From an uncultured Chthonomonas sp. (lineage in GTDB: Bacteria > Armatimonadota > Chthonomonadetes > Chthonomonadales > CAJBBX01): a DNA stretch of 57,529 bases. The position numbers and the translations under genes are program-made. The stretch is from positions 1 to 57,529 of the forward strand of contig CAISJD010000110.1 of the NCBI GenBank assembly GCA_903885605.1, given 5' to 3'. The first letter of the stretch is position 1. Each line of letters opens with the position of its first letter. The notes below the pieces were generated by a model. That model saw only the letters and a program-made list of their open reading frames with translations. It did no database searches and was not told the origin of the DNA. This document shows positions 16,043 to 24,492 of the stretch, piece by piece.

Positions 16043-17572
16043 ATGTTCCCTGACCCACCATATCACGGCTTCTCCTGGCATCTAACCCAGCACATGGGGG
16101 TCGTCTCTGACACCAGCCTGAGGGCAATCCTGAGTGCAGCAGCTATCCACGGCTCAGGTCCTGACCCCGCCAAGCAGATAAACGAGTTCCTTGTGCGCGC
16201 GAAGGTCCTGACTGCTAACGTGCGATCGGACAGCGGCCGCGCAGACGCTTGGCGCGACTACCAGCAAGTGCTAAGTGAACTCGGGCTCATGTACTCCACT
16301 GAAGTTGAGCAATCTATTACTCTTACGACGATCGGACTCGCTTACCTTGATAAGATGCTCACATTCGGCGAAGTCATCACCTTGCAGTGCCTACGGTACC
16401 AGTATCCGAATGGTCACAAGGTGACGATCTCCTCTTCATTACGATCTGTGCTAGCCAAAACAGAATACGGCATGGCCCCTAACCTAATGGTTCTACAGCA
16501 AGATACTGGTGTACAGGTTAGGCCTGCTGTACTGGTATGGCAGGTGTTACGCGCACTCGACAAGGCTCGTGTAACGCCCGTGCTACGGGCCGAGGAGATC
16601 AGTACTTACCTGATGCGGTGCGGCGACCACGCTGACACGTCTGCGTGTGTTGAGGCCATCGTCCGCGCTTCTCGGACTTCCCTCGCGCTCCCGCCGACCG
16701 CGGCAAAGCTACGCAATGCCCAGGACTGGCTTAAGTTCCTCAGGCTGTCACCAATCTTCTCCGGGTCGGCAGGTGCGGATGCCTACGTGGAAATCTCCGA
16801 ATACGGAAGGTCAATTGCCGAGCACGTTGACGCCATATGCGAGGCCCTAGTCGATTGCAGAACATTCTGGAAGCCTGATCAGTTGAAACGAGCGGATCGA
16901 CTATCGTGGTACGAGGCGTTTGGCGCGATCGATCTTAGGGTTGGTCTCATACCTAGGTCCGAGCCGGTTGCTGATGATACGGCGTCCAAGGATGCTGTAG
17001 ATCCATTGGATGACAGGCCGGGATCGGCCGCTACTCCTATGCCTGTGCATCTTCGGGAGTTCAGCAGCGACGGTCTGGACCTGCCCGTAGATCGGTCAAC
17101 GACGGGGATCGGGGAAACGAACCTCTCGTACGACGCAGCCATCACACCACAGAGGCGCAACCTGCATGATCGGATGGTCGGCTACATTTCCTGGGTTTGT
17201 CGAGGTAAAGGGGCCGGAGTATGGCACGATCCCAATACCCTTGACCTCTTAGTGACTTGGCGCGACCACGAGTTCTTGGTCGAGGTCAAGAGTGTCACGC
17301 CAGCGAACTTCATAGCCAGGTTGAGGTACGCGATAGGGCAGGTCTACCAGTACGACTATATGCGGGCAAGCCAGAGCGACTTGCCTCGGCGCAAGGTGAT
17401 CGCGGTTACCGCATCAATCCACGAGGAAGACTGGTATATCACATTTCTCAATGATGGCGTTGACGCTGACCTCCTGTCACTTCGAAATCGCAGGCTCTGC
17501 ATCCACAGTAAACACGCGTATTCGCGTGAGCTGTTTACTCCCTTGCCGACTAGCCCCATCTTTGGTGTCTAG
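16043..17572 (+). CDS. PD-(D/E)XK restriction endonuclease-like protein
   Basis: A 509-residue protein. Residues ~375-480 form a nuclease-like core: NTLDLLVTWRDHEFLVEVKS supplies the Asp and the ExK catalytic residues, followed by the helix LRYAIGQVYQYDYM often seen in Mrr/VSR-like cores. The first ~300 residues look like helical, winged-helix-type modules for DNA recognition. It sits 15 nt behind the cytosine methyltransferase on the same strand, so it is the likely cognate restriction enzyme. No helicase motor is present. The recognition site is unknown. Confidence 0.75.
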   Translation: MFPDPPYHGFSWHLTQHMGVVSDTSLRAILSAAAIHGSGPDPAKQINEFLVRAKVLTANVRSDSGRADAWRDYQQVLSELGLMYSTEVEQSITLTTIGLAYLDKMLTFGEVITLQCLRYQYPNGHKVTISSSLRSVLAKTEYGMAPNLMVLQQDTGVQVRPAVLVWQVLRALDKARVTPVLRAEEISTYLMRCGDHADTSACVEAIVRASRTSLALPPTAAKLRNAQDWLKFLRLSPIFSGSAGADAYVEISEYGRSIAEHVDAICEALVDCRTFWKPDQLKRADRLSWYEAFGAIDLRVGLIPRSEPVADDTASKDAVDPLDDRPGSAATPMPVHLREFSSDGLDLPVDRSTTGIGETNLSYDAAITPQRRNLHDRMVGYISWVCRGKGAGVWHDPNTLDLLVTWRDHEFLVEVKSVTPANFIARLRYAIGQVYQYDYMRASQSDLPRRKVIAVTASIHEEDWYITFLNDGVDADLLSLRNRRLCIHSKHAYSRELFTPLPTSPIFGV

Positions 17573-17659
17573 TCGTGGGGCTGCACAATCATTGGCTCAG
17601 TTTGGTGCCGTGCATCGGCAAATATATACGGTAGGTCTTGGCGGAGATGATAGGTTGGC

Positions 17660-18715
17660 GTGCATTGGGGCCCTGCCTGCCGCGTTCTGAAGGGGCGGCT
17701 GGTCCTGCCGTCTGCCGCCTCATGCCCCTACTGCGGCGCTGCGGCAACTACGCCCCCGTGCCCGACGTGCGGCGAGGCCCTGGTGGCCGGAGCGCCGCTC
17801 TGTCCAGCCTGCCATGCCGACGTCCGGACGGAGTTCTGCAACCAGTGCGGGGCGCCGGCGATGGCGGGCTCCGGCTTGTGCGCCCAGTGCGCTGAGAGCG
17901 CTGCTCGCGCGCGTGGCCAGACCGGCGCGAGCGTCGCGGGTGGCGTGGCGGCCTTTGCCCTGTTCGCGGTTGCGGCCTCCATGCTGATGGGCCTCCTCAC
18001 GCCTCAGTGGTGGGGCGGCGACGTGCAGTGGTCGGTGCGCGGCGCCGTGAGCCTCCTTGGCGGGGCCATCGGCCCGGCGGCGATGTTCGGCCTCCTCTGG
18101 TTCCTCGGGGCGTGGCGATGCATGACCGCGCGGGCGGCCCGGTCGGCCGTCGCGGCCGGCGCGTTGGTCGGCGTGCCGCTGGCTCTGGTCCTGACGGTAC
18201 TCGTGCCGCTGGTGGCGCTGGGCATGGGCGCGGTGCTGGTACTGCCTGTGGCGGTCGGCGCCGCCGAGGAGCTGGCCAAGGCTCTGGCGGCGCTACCCTC
18301 CAGCCGCAAGGGTTGCGTGCGGCCGGCACAGGGCCTCTTTGTTGGCCTTTTCGTAGGGCTCGGTTTCGCCGCCGCCGAAAACACGCTCTATGTGTGGCAG
18401 GCCACGGGATCAGGGGACCTCGCGGCCGTCACGACGATGGTCGGACTGCGCCTGCTGACGGCCGTGGCCCACGCCGCTTGGACCGGCTGCCTCTGTTACG
18501 TTGTCTGGCAAGAGCGCAAGGTGGAGTTTGAGGTCACGGGCCAGGTCATGGCCATGTACCTGATCGTCGCGCTACTGCACGCGGTGTTGGACTACGCCCT
18601 CATCTCCACCAGCGATGGGCTTGCCGTGCTGGGCCCGGTGCTCAGTGGTCTGGGCACGGCGGTGACGCTGGCGATATGCGTTGCGGGAGCGGCGAGCCGC
18701 CGAGACGCGCGGTAG
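17660..18715 (+). CDS. PrsW-type intramembrane protease with N-terminal zinc ribbons
   Basis: About 351 residues from a GTG at 17660; the exact start is uncertain because no good ribosome site is visible. The N terminus has four CxxC knuckles (CPYC, CPTC, CPAC, CNQC, then CAQC). About eight membrane segments follow. PrsW-family (M82) motifs are visible: AAEELAKALAAL, GLGFAAAENTLYV, AVAHAAWTG and LLHAVLDYAL, which provide the conserved glutamates and histidines. PrsW in Bacillus cleaves an anti-sigma factor. The target here is unknown and no anti-sigma gene is adjacent. Confidence 0.82.
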   Translation: MHWGPACRVLKGRLVLPSAASCPYCGAAATTPPCPTCGEALVAGAPLCPACHADVRTEFCNQCGAPAMAGSGLCAQCAESAARARGQTGASVAGGVAAFALFAVAASMLMGLLTPQWWGGDVQWSVRGAVSLLGGAIGPAAMFGLLWFLGAWRCMTARAARSAVAAGALVGVPLALVLTVLVPLVALGMGAVLVLPVAVGAAEELAKALAALPSSRKGCVRPAQGLFVGLFVGLGFAAAENTLYVWQATGSGDLAAVTTMVGLRLLTAVAHAAWTGCLCYVVWQERKVEFEVTGQVMAMYLIVALLHAVLDYALISTSDGLAVLGPVLSGLGTAVTLAICVAGAASRRDAR

Positions 18716-18723
18716 GGCGTCGT

Positions 18724-18740
18724 GCCACCCGTCAGGTGGC
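18724..18740. terminator. Hairpin between convergent genes
   Basis: GCCACC-CGTCA-GGTGGC is a perfect 6-bp stem between the stops of the PrsW-like gene and the methyltransferase. There is no T-run, so it is a weak candidate for bidirectional termination. Confidence 0.4.
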
Positions 18741-18772
18741 CGATGCGCTCCGCCGTCCCCAACCCGATCAGA

Positions 18773-19507
18773 TCACTCCCGGCCGCCCAGCACCATGATC
18801 TCGTACTCGTCGAGGCTTAGCTGCTGCTTGTGCCAGGAGCCGGCGGTGCCGCCCCACATCCCGTGGACGGCCAGGCCCGCCGCGCTGAAGAGGAGCCGCA
18901 GCTCGGTGGGCACGAAGCCGCGCTCGCGCAGGACCACGGACGGGTCGTCGCCCTTCGCCTCGGAGAGCTCAGAGAGCGTCATGGGGTCGAACGCGCCGGC
19001 GGCCACCGTCTCGTCGGTCTGGCGGCGGGCCATGCGGTAGGCGCTGAGGACCGTGAAGAGGCAACCCGCGCCGGGCTTCAGGTGCGTGCGGATGCGCCGC
19101 AGGATGGTCAGCGGCTGCTCGATGGGGTCGTCGGTGGAGCCGAGCAGGCCGAAGGCGCCCTCGCAGAGGCAGATGGCCGCGTCGAAGGTCGTCCGCAGGT
19201 CGAAGGTGCGGGCATCGGCTTCGACCCAGGTGACCTGCACGCCTGCCGCCTCCGCCTTGGCACGGGCCTGCGCCAGCATGCCGGGGCATAGATCGAACCC
19301 GGTCACCCGATAGCCGCGCCGGGCCAGCTCGATAGAGTGGCGGCCCGTGCCGCAGCCCACGTCGAGCACGGCGGCGCCGGGCGCGAGGCGCAGGTGCTCG
19401 ATCAGGAAGTCGACCTCGGCCACCGTGGCCGTGGTGAAGCAGTTGCTGTCGTATACCGGCGCGTGGCCGTTGAAGAACTCGGCCCATTCGGTACCATGGC
19501 TGGTCAT
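18773..19507 (-). CDS. Class I SAM-dependent methyltransferase
   Basis: A 244-residue soluble protein. The SAM-binding motif I is VLDVGCGTGRHSIELARRGY, with the acidic residue of motif II at VTGFDLCPGML and motif III around VEADARTFDL. C-terminal strands contain GFVPTELRLLFSAAGL. The ATG at 19507 is preceded by GGAGAG; codons further upstream extend the frame but show no family sequence. It is divergent from the lyase-like gene at 19686. The substrate is unknown. Confidence 0.88.
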   Translation of the reverse strand: MTSHGTEWAEFFNGHAPVYDSNCFTTATVAEVDFLIEHLRLAPGAAVLDVGCGTGRHSIELARRGYRVTGFDLCPGMLAQARAKAEAAGVQVTWVEADARTFDLRTTFDAAICLCEGAFGLLGSTDDPIEQPLTILRRIRTHLKPGAGCLFTVLSAYRMARRQTDETVAAGAFDPMTLSELSEAKGDDPSVVLRERGFVPTELRLLFSAAGLAVHGMWGGTAGSWHKQQLSLDEYEIMVLGGRE

Positions 19508-19642
19508 CGGCGTCTCTCCTTCGGCGGCCGCGCCTTGCTGTGCGGCTGCCTCTGCCCTATCGGCGCCGCGGCGGCCGGCGCTAAGTGTGCGGTGGTAGGT
19601 ACGGCGCGCGGGGCGTCGATTCATGCGCCGGTTCGTGGCATA

Positions 19643-19651
19643 CTCGGTTCG
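19643..19651 (+). promoter_or_regulatory. Candidate extended -10 promoter for the lyase-like gene
   Basis: In the divergent gap, TGGCATACT places TGn before CATACT (4 of 6 to TATAAT). This would drive the gene starting at 19686 with a leader of about 30 nt. No -35 is needed for an extended -10, and none is obvious. Coordinates are approximate by a few bases. Confidence 0.3.
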
Positions 19652-19685
19652 TCGCTATGCCAGACTCCACGCTCCGAGGTGGCCC

Positions 19686-21794
19686 ATGCGTTGCGTCCTG
19701 CCGGTCCTGCTCGCCCTCATCGCCCTGCCCGCCTGGGCCGGAGAGGGGTCTTGGCCACCCATCGACCGCAAGGCATGGATGGTCTCCTCACCGTCGCAGC
19801 GCCTGCGCCTGCTCAAGCCGGCGCGGTACCGGCCCAACTCGCCCGACGCCGCCGACTACATGCGCCTGCTGGAACGCTTTCCTGCCTTCGGCGAGCGAGG
19901 CTGGCGCGGACCCTTCCTGGGACGGGAGGAGGTGGGCTACTTCGGCGACCCCGACTCCGCGGAGATGGGCATGCGCTCCATGGGCAACTTCATCTTCGTC
20001 ACGGCGCTCCTGGCTACCGACCCGGCCTACGACCCTCGCGTCACCGGCGTGAGCGCCGCCACGCTGCTCCAGCGGTGTCGCGCCTGCCTGCGCTATATGA
20101 CGCGGGCCCATGTGACCGGCGACCTCACCTGCGGCGACGGCAAGCAGTGGGGGCGCCACTGGCAGAGCGCCTGGTGGACCGCAAAGATGGCCCTGGGCGC
20201 CCGCCTGGTCTGGGACCGGCTGCCCGAAGACGAAAGGGCCGCCGTGCGCGGCGTGGTGACGTTTGAGGCCGACCGGCACCTCGGGCGCAAGCCGCCCGGC
20301 GGGGCGCTGGCCGACACGAAGTCCGAGGAGAACGCCTGGGACACCGAGGTGCTGGCGGCCGCCTGCGCCATGTTCCCCGACGCGCCGCACGCCGCCGCGT
20401 GGCGGGCCAAGCTCATCGACTTCGCGCTGAACTCGCTCTCGGCCCCGCAGGACCGTTCCTCGAACGCACTGGTCGATGGCCGCCCGCTGCGGGAGCAGGT
20501 GACCACCACCAACATCAACTCCGACTTCACCATCGAGAACCACGGCGCCTACCACGCCTGCTACATGGCCTGCCCGCTCCACTCCCTGGCCTGGGGCGCC
20601 TACGCCTTCCAGCGCGAGGGCATGGAGCCGCCCGAAGCGCAGTTCCACCACTTCCGCGACGTCTGGCGGCGGCTGGCGCCTACCTTCCTTGAGGACCGCT
20701 TCGCGTACATCGCCGGCAAGGACTGGCCGCGCTACGCCTATGGCCTCTCCTTCATCATGCCCGCGCTGGTCACCCTCTCGCAGCGGTTCGGCGACGAGGA
20801 GGCCCGGGGCATCGAGGCCGCGCGCTTCCGGGCCTTCGAACGGGAGCAGGCGGCTAATGCCGACGGAACCTTCTTCGGCAAGCGCTTCACCCGCAACATC
20901 ATGATGGACCGCCTGCTGGAGTACGAGACCGACGCCTACGCGAACCTGGGCCTCTGCTACCTGCTCCGGCGCGGCCAGGCGGCGCCGAAGCCGATCTCGC
21001 AGCGGGAACTGGCCGGGCGGCTGGCCGGCTCGCACATCGGCCCGGAGGCGCACCTGGCAACCCTCCGCACGCCGGGCCTCTTCGCGGCCTTGGCCTGGAA
21101 GCGGCTGGAAGGGCCGGGCCCGTCGGCCTGGTTCATCCCCGCGGGATGCGACGACATGGCCGAGTGGGGGCCCGGCAACCTGGTAGGGCGCATTACGGCG
21201 GCGGGCGTCAGCGCGAAGGGAGCGGTCCTGACGAGCAGCGACCGCCTGACCCCGGCAGGGCTTGAGTGCCGCGGCAGCGTGGCCTACCGCAAGGCCGACG
21301 GCTCGCCGGCCTACACGCTCACCGTGACGTACACCGTGGAGGCCGGGAGCCGCCGCGCCGAGGTCCGGAGCCGGTTCGCGGCGGACGCCGACCTGGAGGT
21401 GCGCGCCGTGGAGGGCCTGCGGCTCCATGTGGCCAATGACTTCTTCAACGGAGGACGGCGGCGCTGGGAGTGGCAGGGCGGTCGCCGTACGCTCGTCTTC
21501 GACCTCAGGGGCCCATGGCCCGAGAAGGAGGCCCTGCGGACCGTGGCCATGCCCGGCCGATGGGTAAGCCTGGACGGCAAGGTGACGATCACCGACCTCT
21601 CGCCTGAGCCACTCGGCTTTGCCCTCCGCGTGTCTGACCGCCGCAACGGCCCCTGGGGCAGCATCCACTTCGACGTGCTGGACTGCCCGCCCCTCCGCGA
21701 GGCGCCCGCCCGGTACCGCAAGGGCGACGTCATCCTCGAGACCGCATTCCGCATCGAGGCCGGCCGCAGGCCCGAGCCGGCACGCAAGGAGTAG
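19686..21794 (+). CDS. Secreted heparinase/alginate-lyase-like protein
   Basis: A 702-residue exported protein with a signal peptide (MRCVLPVLLALIALPAWAGEG). Residues ~40-420 look like an (alpha/alpha) toroid with paired helices. The stretch INSDFTIENHGAYHACYM resembles the Asn-His...Tyr-His catalytic region of heparinase II/III-type lyases. The C-terminal ~250 residues are beta-sandwich-like, as in those lyases. GAGGTGG precedes the ATG at 19686. A GNAT acetyltransferase follows 7 nt after its stop. The family assignment is by overall pattern only. Confidence 0.6.
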   Translation: MRCVLPVLLALIALPAWAGEGSWPPIDRKAWMVSSPSQRLRLLKPARYRPNSPDAADYMRLLERFPAFGERGWRGPFLGREEVGYFGDPDSAEMGMRSMGNFIFVTALLATDPAYDPRVTGVSAATLLQRCRACLRYMTRAHVTGDLTCGDGKQWGRHWQSAWWTAKMALGARLVWDRLPEDERAAVRGVVTFEADRHLGRKPPGGALADTKSEENAWDTEVLAAACAMFPDAPHAAAWRAKLIDFALNSLSAPQDRSSNALVDGRPLREQVTTTNINSDFTIENHGAYHACYMACPLHSLAWGAYAFQREGMEPPEAQFHHFRDVWRRLAPTFLEDRFAYIAGKDWPRYAYGLSFIMPALVTLSQRFGDEEARGIEAARFRAFEREQAANADGTFFGKRFTRNIMMDRLLEYETDAYANLGLCYLLRRGQAAPKPISQRELAGRLAGSHIGPEAHLATLRTPGLFAALAWKRLEGPGPSAWFIPAGCDDMAEWGPGNLVGRITAAGVSAKGAVLTSSDRLTPAGLECRGSVAYRKADGSPAYTLTVTYTVEAGSRRAEVRSRFAADADLEVRAVEGLRLHVANDFFNGGRRRWEWQGGRRTLVFDLRGPWPEKEALRTVAMPGRWVSLDGKVTITDLSPEPLGFALRVSDRRNGPWGSIHFDVLDCPPLREAPARYRKGDVILETAFRIEAGRRPEPARKE

Positions 21795-21801
21795 CCGACC
21801 C

Positions 21802-22293
21802 ATGCCCGTCGTCACCACCCACCTTGAAATGCATTCGTCCGACGAGATACGGCCCAAGCCGTGCGCCGACCCGCTCTTCCAGGTCGTCCGCGCCGGGGTG
21901 CCGCAGTGGCAGGTGAACCGGTTCCTCTACCAGTTCGTCGGCGGCCCGTGGAACTGGGACTTCTACCTGACCAAGACCGAGGAGGAGTGGCGGGCGCTGA
22001 CCGAGGCGGGCGACCTGCACACCTTCATCGCCCTGTACGACGGCTCGCCGGCGGGCTACTTCGAGCTGCGGCAGGCCGACGGCGAGGTGGAGATCTGGCA
22101 CTTCGGCCTGGCGCCGGCCTTCATCGGCAAGGGGCTGGGCGGCCCGCTCCTCACCCGTGCGCTGGAAGAGGCGTGGAAGCTGCGGCCCAGCCGCGTCTGG
22201 GTCCACACGTGCGACAAGGACCATCCCGCAGCCCTGGCGAACTATCAGGCGCGGGGCCTCAAGCCCTTCAAGGTGGACACGGAGACCGACTGA
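21802..22293 (+). CDS. GNAT-family N-acetyltransferase
   Basis: A 163-residue cytoplasmic enzyme using acetyl-CoA. FGLAPAFIGKGLGGPLLTRALEEAW is the motif-A pyrophosphate-binding loop (a variant of Q/RxxGxG/A), and VWVHTCDKDHPAALANYQARGL is motif B with the typical late tyrosine. It starts 7 nt after the lyase-like gene and is probably cotranscribed. The substrate is unknown. Confidence 0.88.
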   Translation: MPVVTTHLEMHSSDEIRPKPCADPLFQVVRAGVPQWQVNRFLYQFVGGPWNWDFYLTKTEEEWRALTEAGDLHTFIALYDGSPAGYFELRQADGEVEIWHFGLAPAFIGKGLGGPLLTRALEEAWKLRPSRVWVHTCDKDHPAALANYQARGLKPFKVDTETD

Positions 22294-22905
22294 CCGGCGA
22301 GCGGGGGCGCTGCTACCAGCCGGCCGGCCGGTCGCTCTGGAGACACTCACGGCCGGTCCTTCGGAGTAGGCTGGGATAGCCACCGATGATGCCATAATGA
22401 TGTCATTGTATGATGCGGGTCCTGGCGACCTTCCGGGTCGTTGCGGACCGCCAACGCCCGAGGGCGGCACGGAGGCGGGAGCGAGTAGCGCTCCCGGTCT
22501 TGGGCCTGCCACTGAGTTTGCAGTCGCTACTGATCCAGCGGCGGCCGCATGCGATACCTCCGATGCCGATCCCCCTTGGTTCCCTGAGTGACGCTCCCGC
22601 GTGACGCGCCACCCACTGGTTGTCTGCCTCCCGCCCTGAACCTGCAGTCCCAGCGCACGACGCCGCCACGCCCTATCACGTCCGGCGTGTGAAACGAAGC
22701 TGCGCACCGGCGTGCTGCAGTCGCCGCGGTTCCCGTTGGGTTTCGCCCAGAACGAGCGGAGCCTTCCGGCGGGGCTCTGACCACAGGCGCCGTGCGGGCA
22801 GTTTCAGGAATTCCCGAGGCATACCCCTTCGGGGGATGCCGAAACTACCCAGATTTTGCCTCGCGCCTGCCGGCCTTCACCGGAGGCGTCGACAGAGGAG
22901 ATGCC
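22294..22905. other. 612-nt noncoding, structured intergenic region
   Basis: No convincing gene on either strand. A local AT-rich patch (22394-22414) includes TATGAT (22409-22414). After it come several perfect hairpins: GTCC/GGAC enclosing CGACC/GGTCG (22419-22448), and CGGGAGCG-AGTAG-CGCTCCCG (22476-22496). Near the 3' end is the larger AGTTTC/GAAACT structure described separately. It could hold a small RNA plus the leader of the amino-acid transporter operon. It does not match the conserved cores of RNase P, tmRNA or SRP RNA that I know. Confidence 0.5.
22800..22846 (+). promoter_or_regulatory. Leader hairpin upstream of amino-acid ABC transporter
   Basis: AGTTTC (22800-22805) pairs with GAAACT (22841-22846). 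Inside it, GGCAT-A-CCCC pairs with GGGG-G-ATGCC around a TTCG tetraloop (22828-22831). It ends 59 nt before the transporter ATG, so it may be an attenuator, riboswitch or RNA-stability element. No known riboswitch consensus was recognised. Confidence 0.45.
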
Positions 22906-24492
22906 ATGCGCGTTCAGTCACTCGGCACACTGCTTTGCATCGTCGGTGTCCTGCTACCCGCCGCCCATTGCGGGGGCCAGCAGCCGGCGAAGGAGGGTTC
23001 GGAGGCGTCACCGGCCGCCAAGTCCGGGGGAGGCAAGCACTGGACCTCCTTGAGCGATCTGGCCACGGGCCGCTTCGCAGTATTCACGGGTACCGTCCAC
23101 GATGCCTGGGCCAAGAAGCACTACCCCAAGTCCCAGGTCACCCTCTTCGACAGCACGTCCTCGCTCATTATCTCGCTCCAGACGGGAAAGTCCGACGTGG
23201 CGCTGCTGGACCTGATCACGGCGCGGGTCATTATGAAGACAGCCCCGGGCCTCGCCATCCTCGACGACAAGGTGTTCGACATGCCGCTGGGCGTCGGGTT
23301 CCGGAAGGACAGCAAGCAGCTCCGCGACCGGTTCAACCGGTTCCTCGCCGGCATCCGCGCCGACGGCACCTGGGACGAGATGCACAACCGGTGGTGCATG
23401 AACGATCCCGAGCGGGCCGTGATGCCCGACATCAAGGTGCCCACCACGGGCGAGGAGGTGACCCTGGCCGTCTCCGTAGAGGACCTGCCCTACGTCGCCT
23501 ACATTGAGGACAAGCTGGTGGGCTTCGATGTCGAGATGCTCCAGCGCTTCGCCGTGAAGGAGAAGCTCGCCATGAAGATTGTGGTGATCGACTTTCCGGC
23601 CCTGGTCCCTGCGCTCATGTCGGGGAAGTGCGACATGATATCGGACGGCATGGCCATATCCGAGGAGCGCGCCAAGAGCATCGACTTCTCCGACACCTAC
23701 ATGACGTTCCGCACCGCAGCCGTGGTCCTGGCCTCCAAGATCGCCCCGTCGCGCCGCGCGGAGACCTCCGGCGCCGCTACCGAGCCGACCACTTTCGTCG
23801 GCAAGGTCGCCCAGAGCTTCCACCGTAACCTCATCGTCGAGCGCCGCTGGCTCCTCATCCTGCGCGGCCTCTGGGCCACGGTGGTCATGTCCTTCTTCTC
23901 TACCATCCTGGGCACGCTGCTCGGCGCGCTCGCCTGCGCCATGCGCCTGTCCCGGAGCCGATGGATGCGCAACGTGGCCGCGGGCTATATCGCCGCGCTA
24001 CGGGGCATGCCTGTCGTAGTCCTGCTCATGCTCATCTTCTACGTTGCCTTCGCGTCGGTGAACATCGACCCGGTCCTGGTGGCCGTCCTCGCCTTCGGGC
24101 TCAACTTCGGGGCCTACGTCGCCGAGATCTTCCGCACCGGCATCGAGGGGATTGACCGCGGCCAGACGGAGGCCGGCATCGCCATGGGCTTCACCAAGGC
24201 GCGGACCTTCCTGAACATCATCCTGCCGCAGGCCACGCGCAACATCCTGCCCGTGTACCGCGGCGAGTTCATCTCGCTGGTCAAGAACACCTCCATCGTC
24301 GGCTACATCGGGGTCGAGGACCTGACACGGGCGAGCGACATCATCCGCAGCCGCACGTTCGATCCGTTCTTCCCGCTCGTCATGGTGGCGGCGATCTACT
24401 TCTTCGCCACGTGGTTCCTCGGGCTGGCGCTGGACTACATCGGGCGGAAGACCGATCCGAAACTGCGCAGGAAGAAGGAGGTGGCGGCATGA
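22906..24492 (+). CDS. Amino-acid ABC transporter: binding domain fused to permease
   Basis: A 528-residue membrane protein of the polar amino-acid (HisM/GlnP) type. After an N-terminal hydrophobic signal come about 240 residues of SBP_bac_3-like sequence, but in unusual order. Lobe-2/C-terminal sequence is first (ATGRFAVFTGTVHDAWAKKH, then FRKDSKQLRDRFNRFLAGIR, DGTWDEMHNRW). Lobe-1 sequence follows (EEVTLAVSVEDLPYVAYI, SDGMAISEERAKSIDFSDTY). The permease occupies residues ~310-520, with the EAA loop at YVAEIFRTGIEGIDRGQTEA. GAGGAG precedes the ATG. The stop overlaps the ATPase start (ATGA). Confidence 0.88.
   Translation: MRVQSLGTLLCIVGVLLPAAHCGGQQPAKEGSEASPAAKSGGGKHWTSLSDLATGRFAVFTGTVHDAWAKKHYPKSQVTLFDSTSSLIISLQTGKSDVALLDLITARVIMKTAPGLAILDDKVFDMPLGVGFRKDSKQLRDRFNRFLAGIRADGTWDEMHNRWCMNDPERAVMPDIKVPTTGEEVTLAVSVEDLPYVAYIEDKLVGFDVEMLQRFAVKEKLAMKIVVIDFPALVPALMSGKCDMISDGMAISEERAKSIDFSDTYMTFRTAAVVLASKIAPSRRAETSGAATEPTTFVGKVAQSFHRNLIVERRWLLILRGLWATVVMSFFSTILGTLLGALACAMRLSRSRWMRNVAAGYIAALRGMPVVVLLMLIFYVAFASVNIDPVLVAVLAFGLNFGAYVAEIFRTGIEGIDRGQTEAGIAMGFTKARTFLNIILPQATRNILPVYRGEFISLVKNTSIVGYIGVEDLTRASDIIRSRTFDPFFPLVMVAAIYFFATWFLGLALDYIGRKTDPKLRRKKEVAA

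Noticed and set aside
19788-21857. A 689-codon minus-strand frame opposite the lyase-like gene
   Set aside because: Same reason: a shadow frame of a well-supported plus-strand gene.
22397-22591. A 64-codon plus-strand frame in the 612-nt gap
   Set aside because: It starts in the AT-rich patch without a ribosome site and runs through perfect hairpins. Structure is a better explanation than coding.
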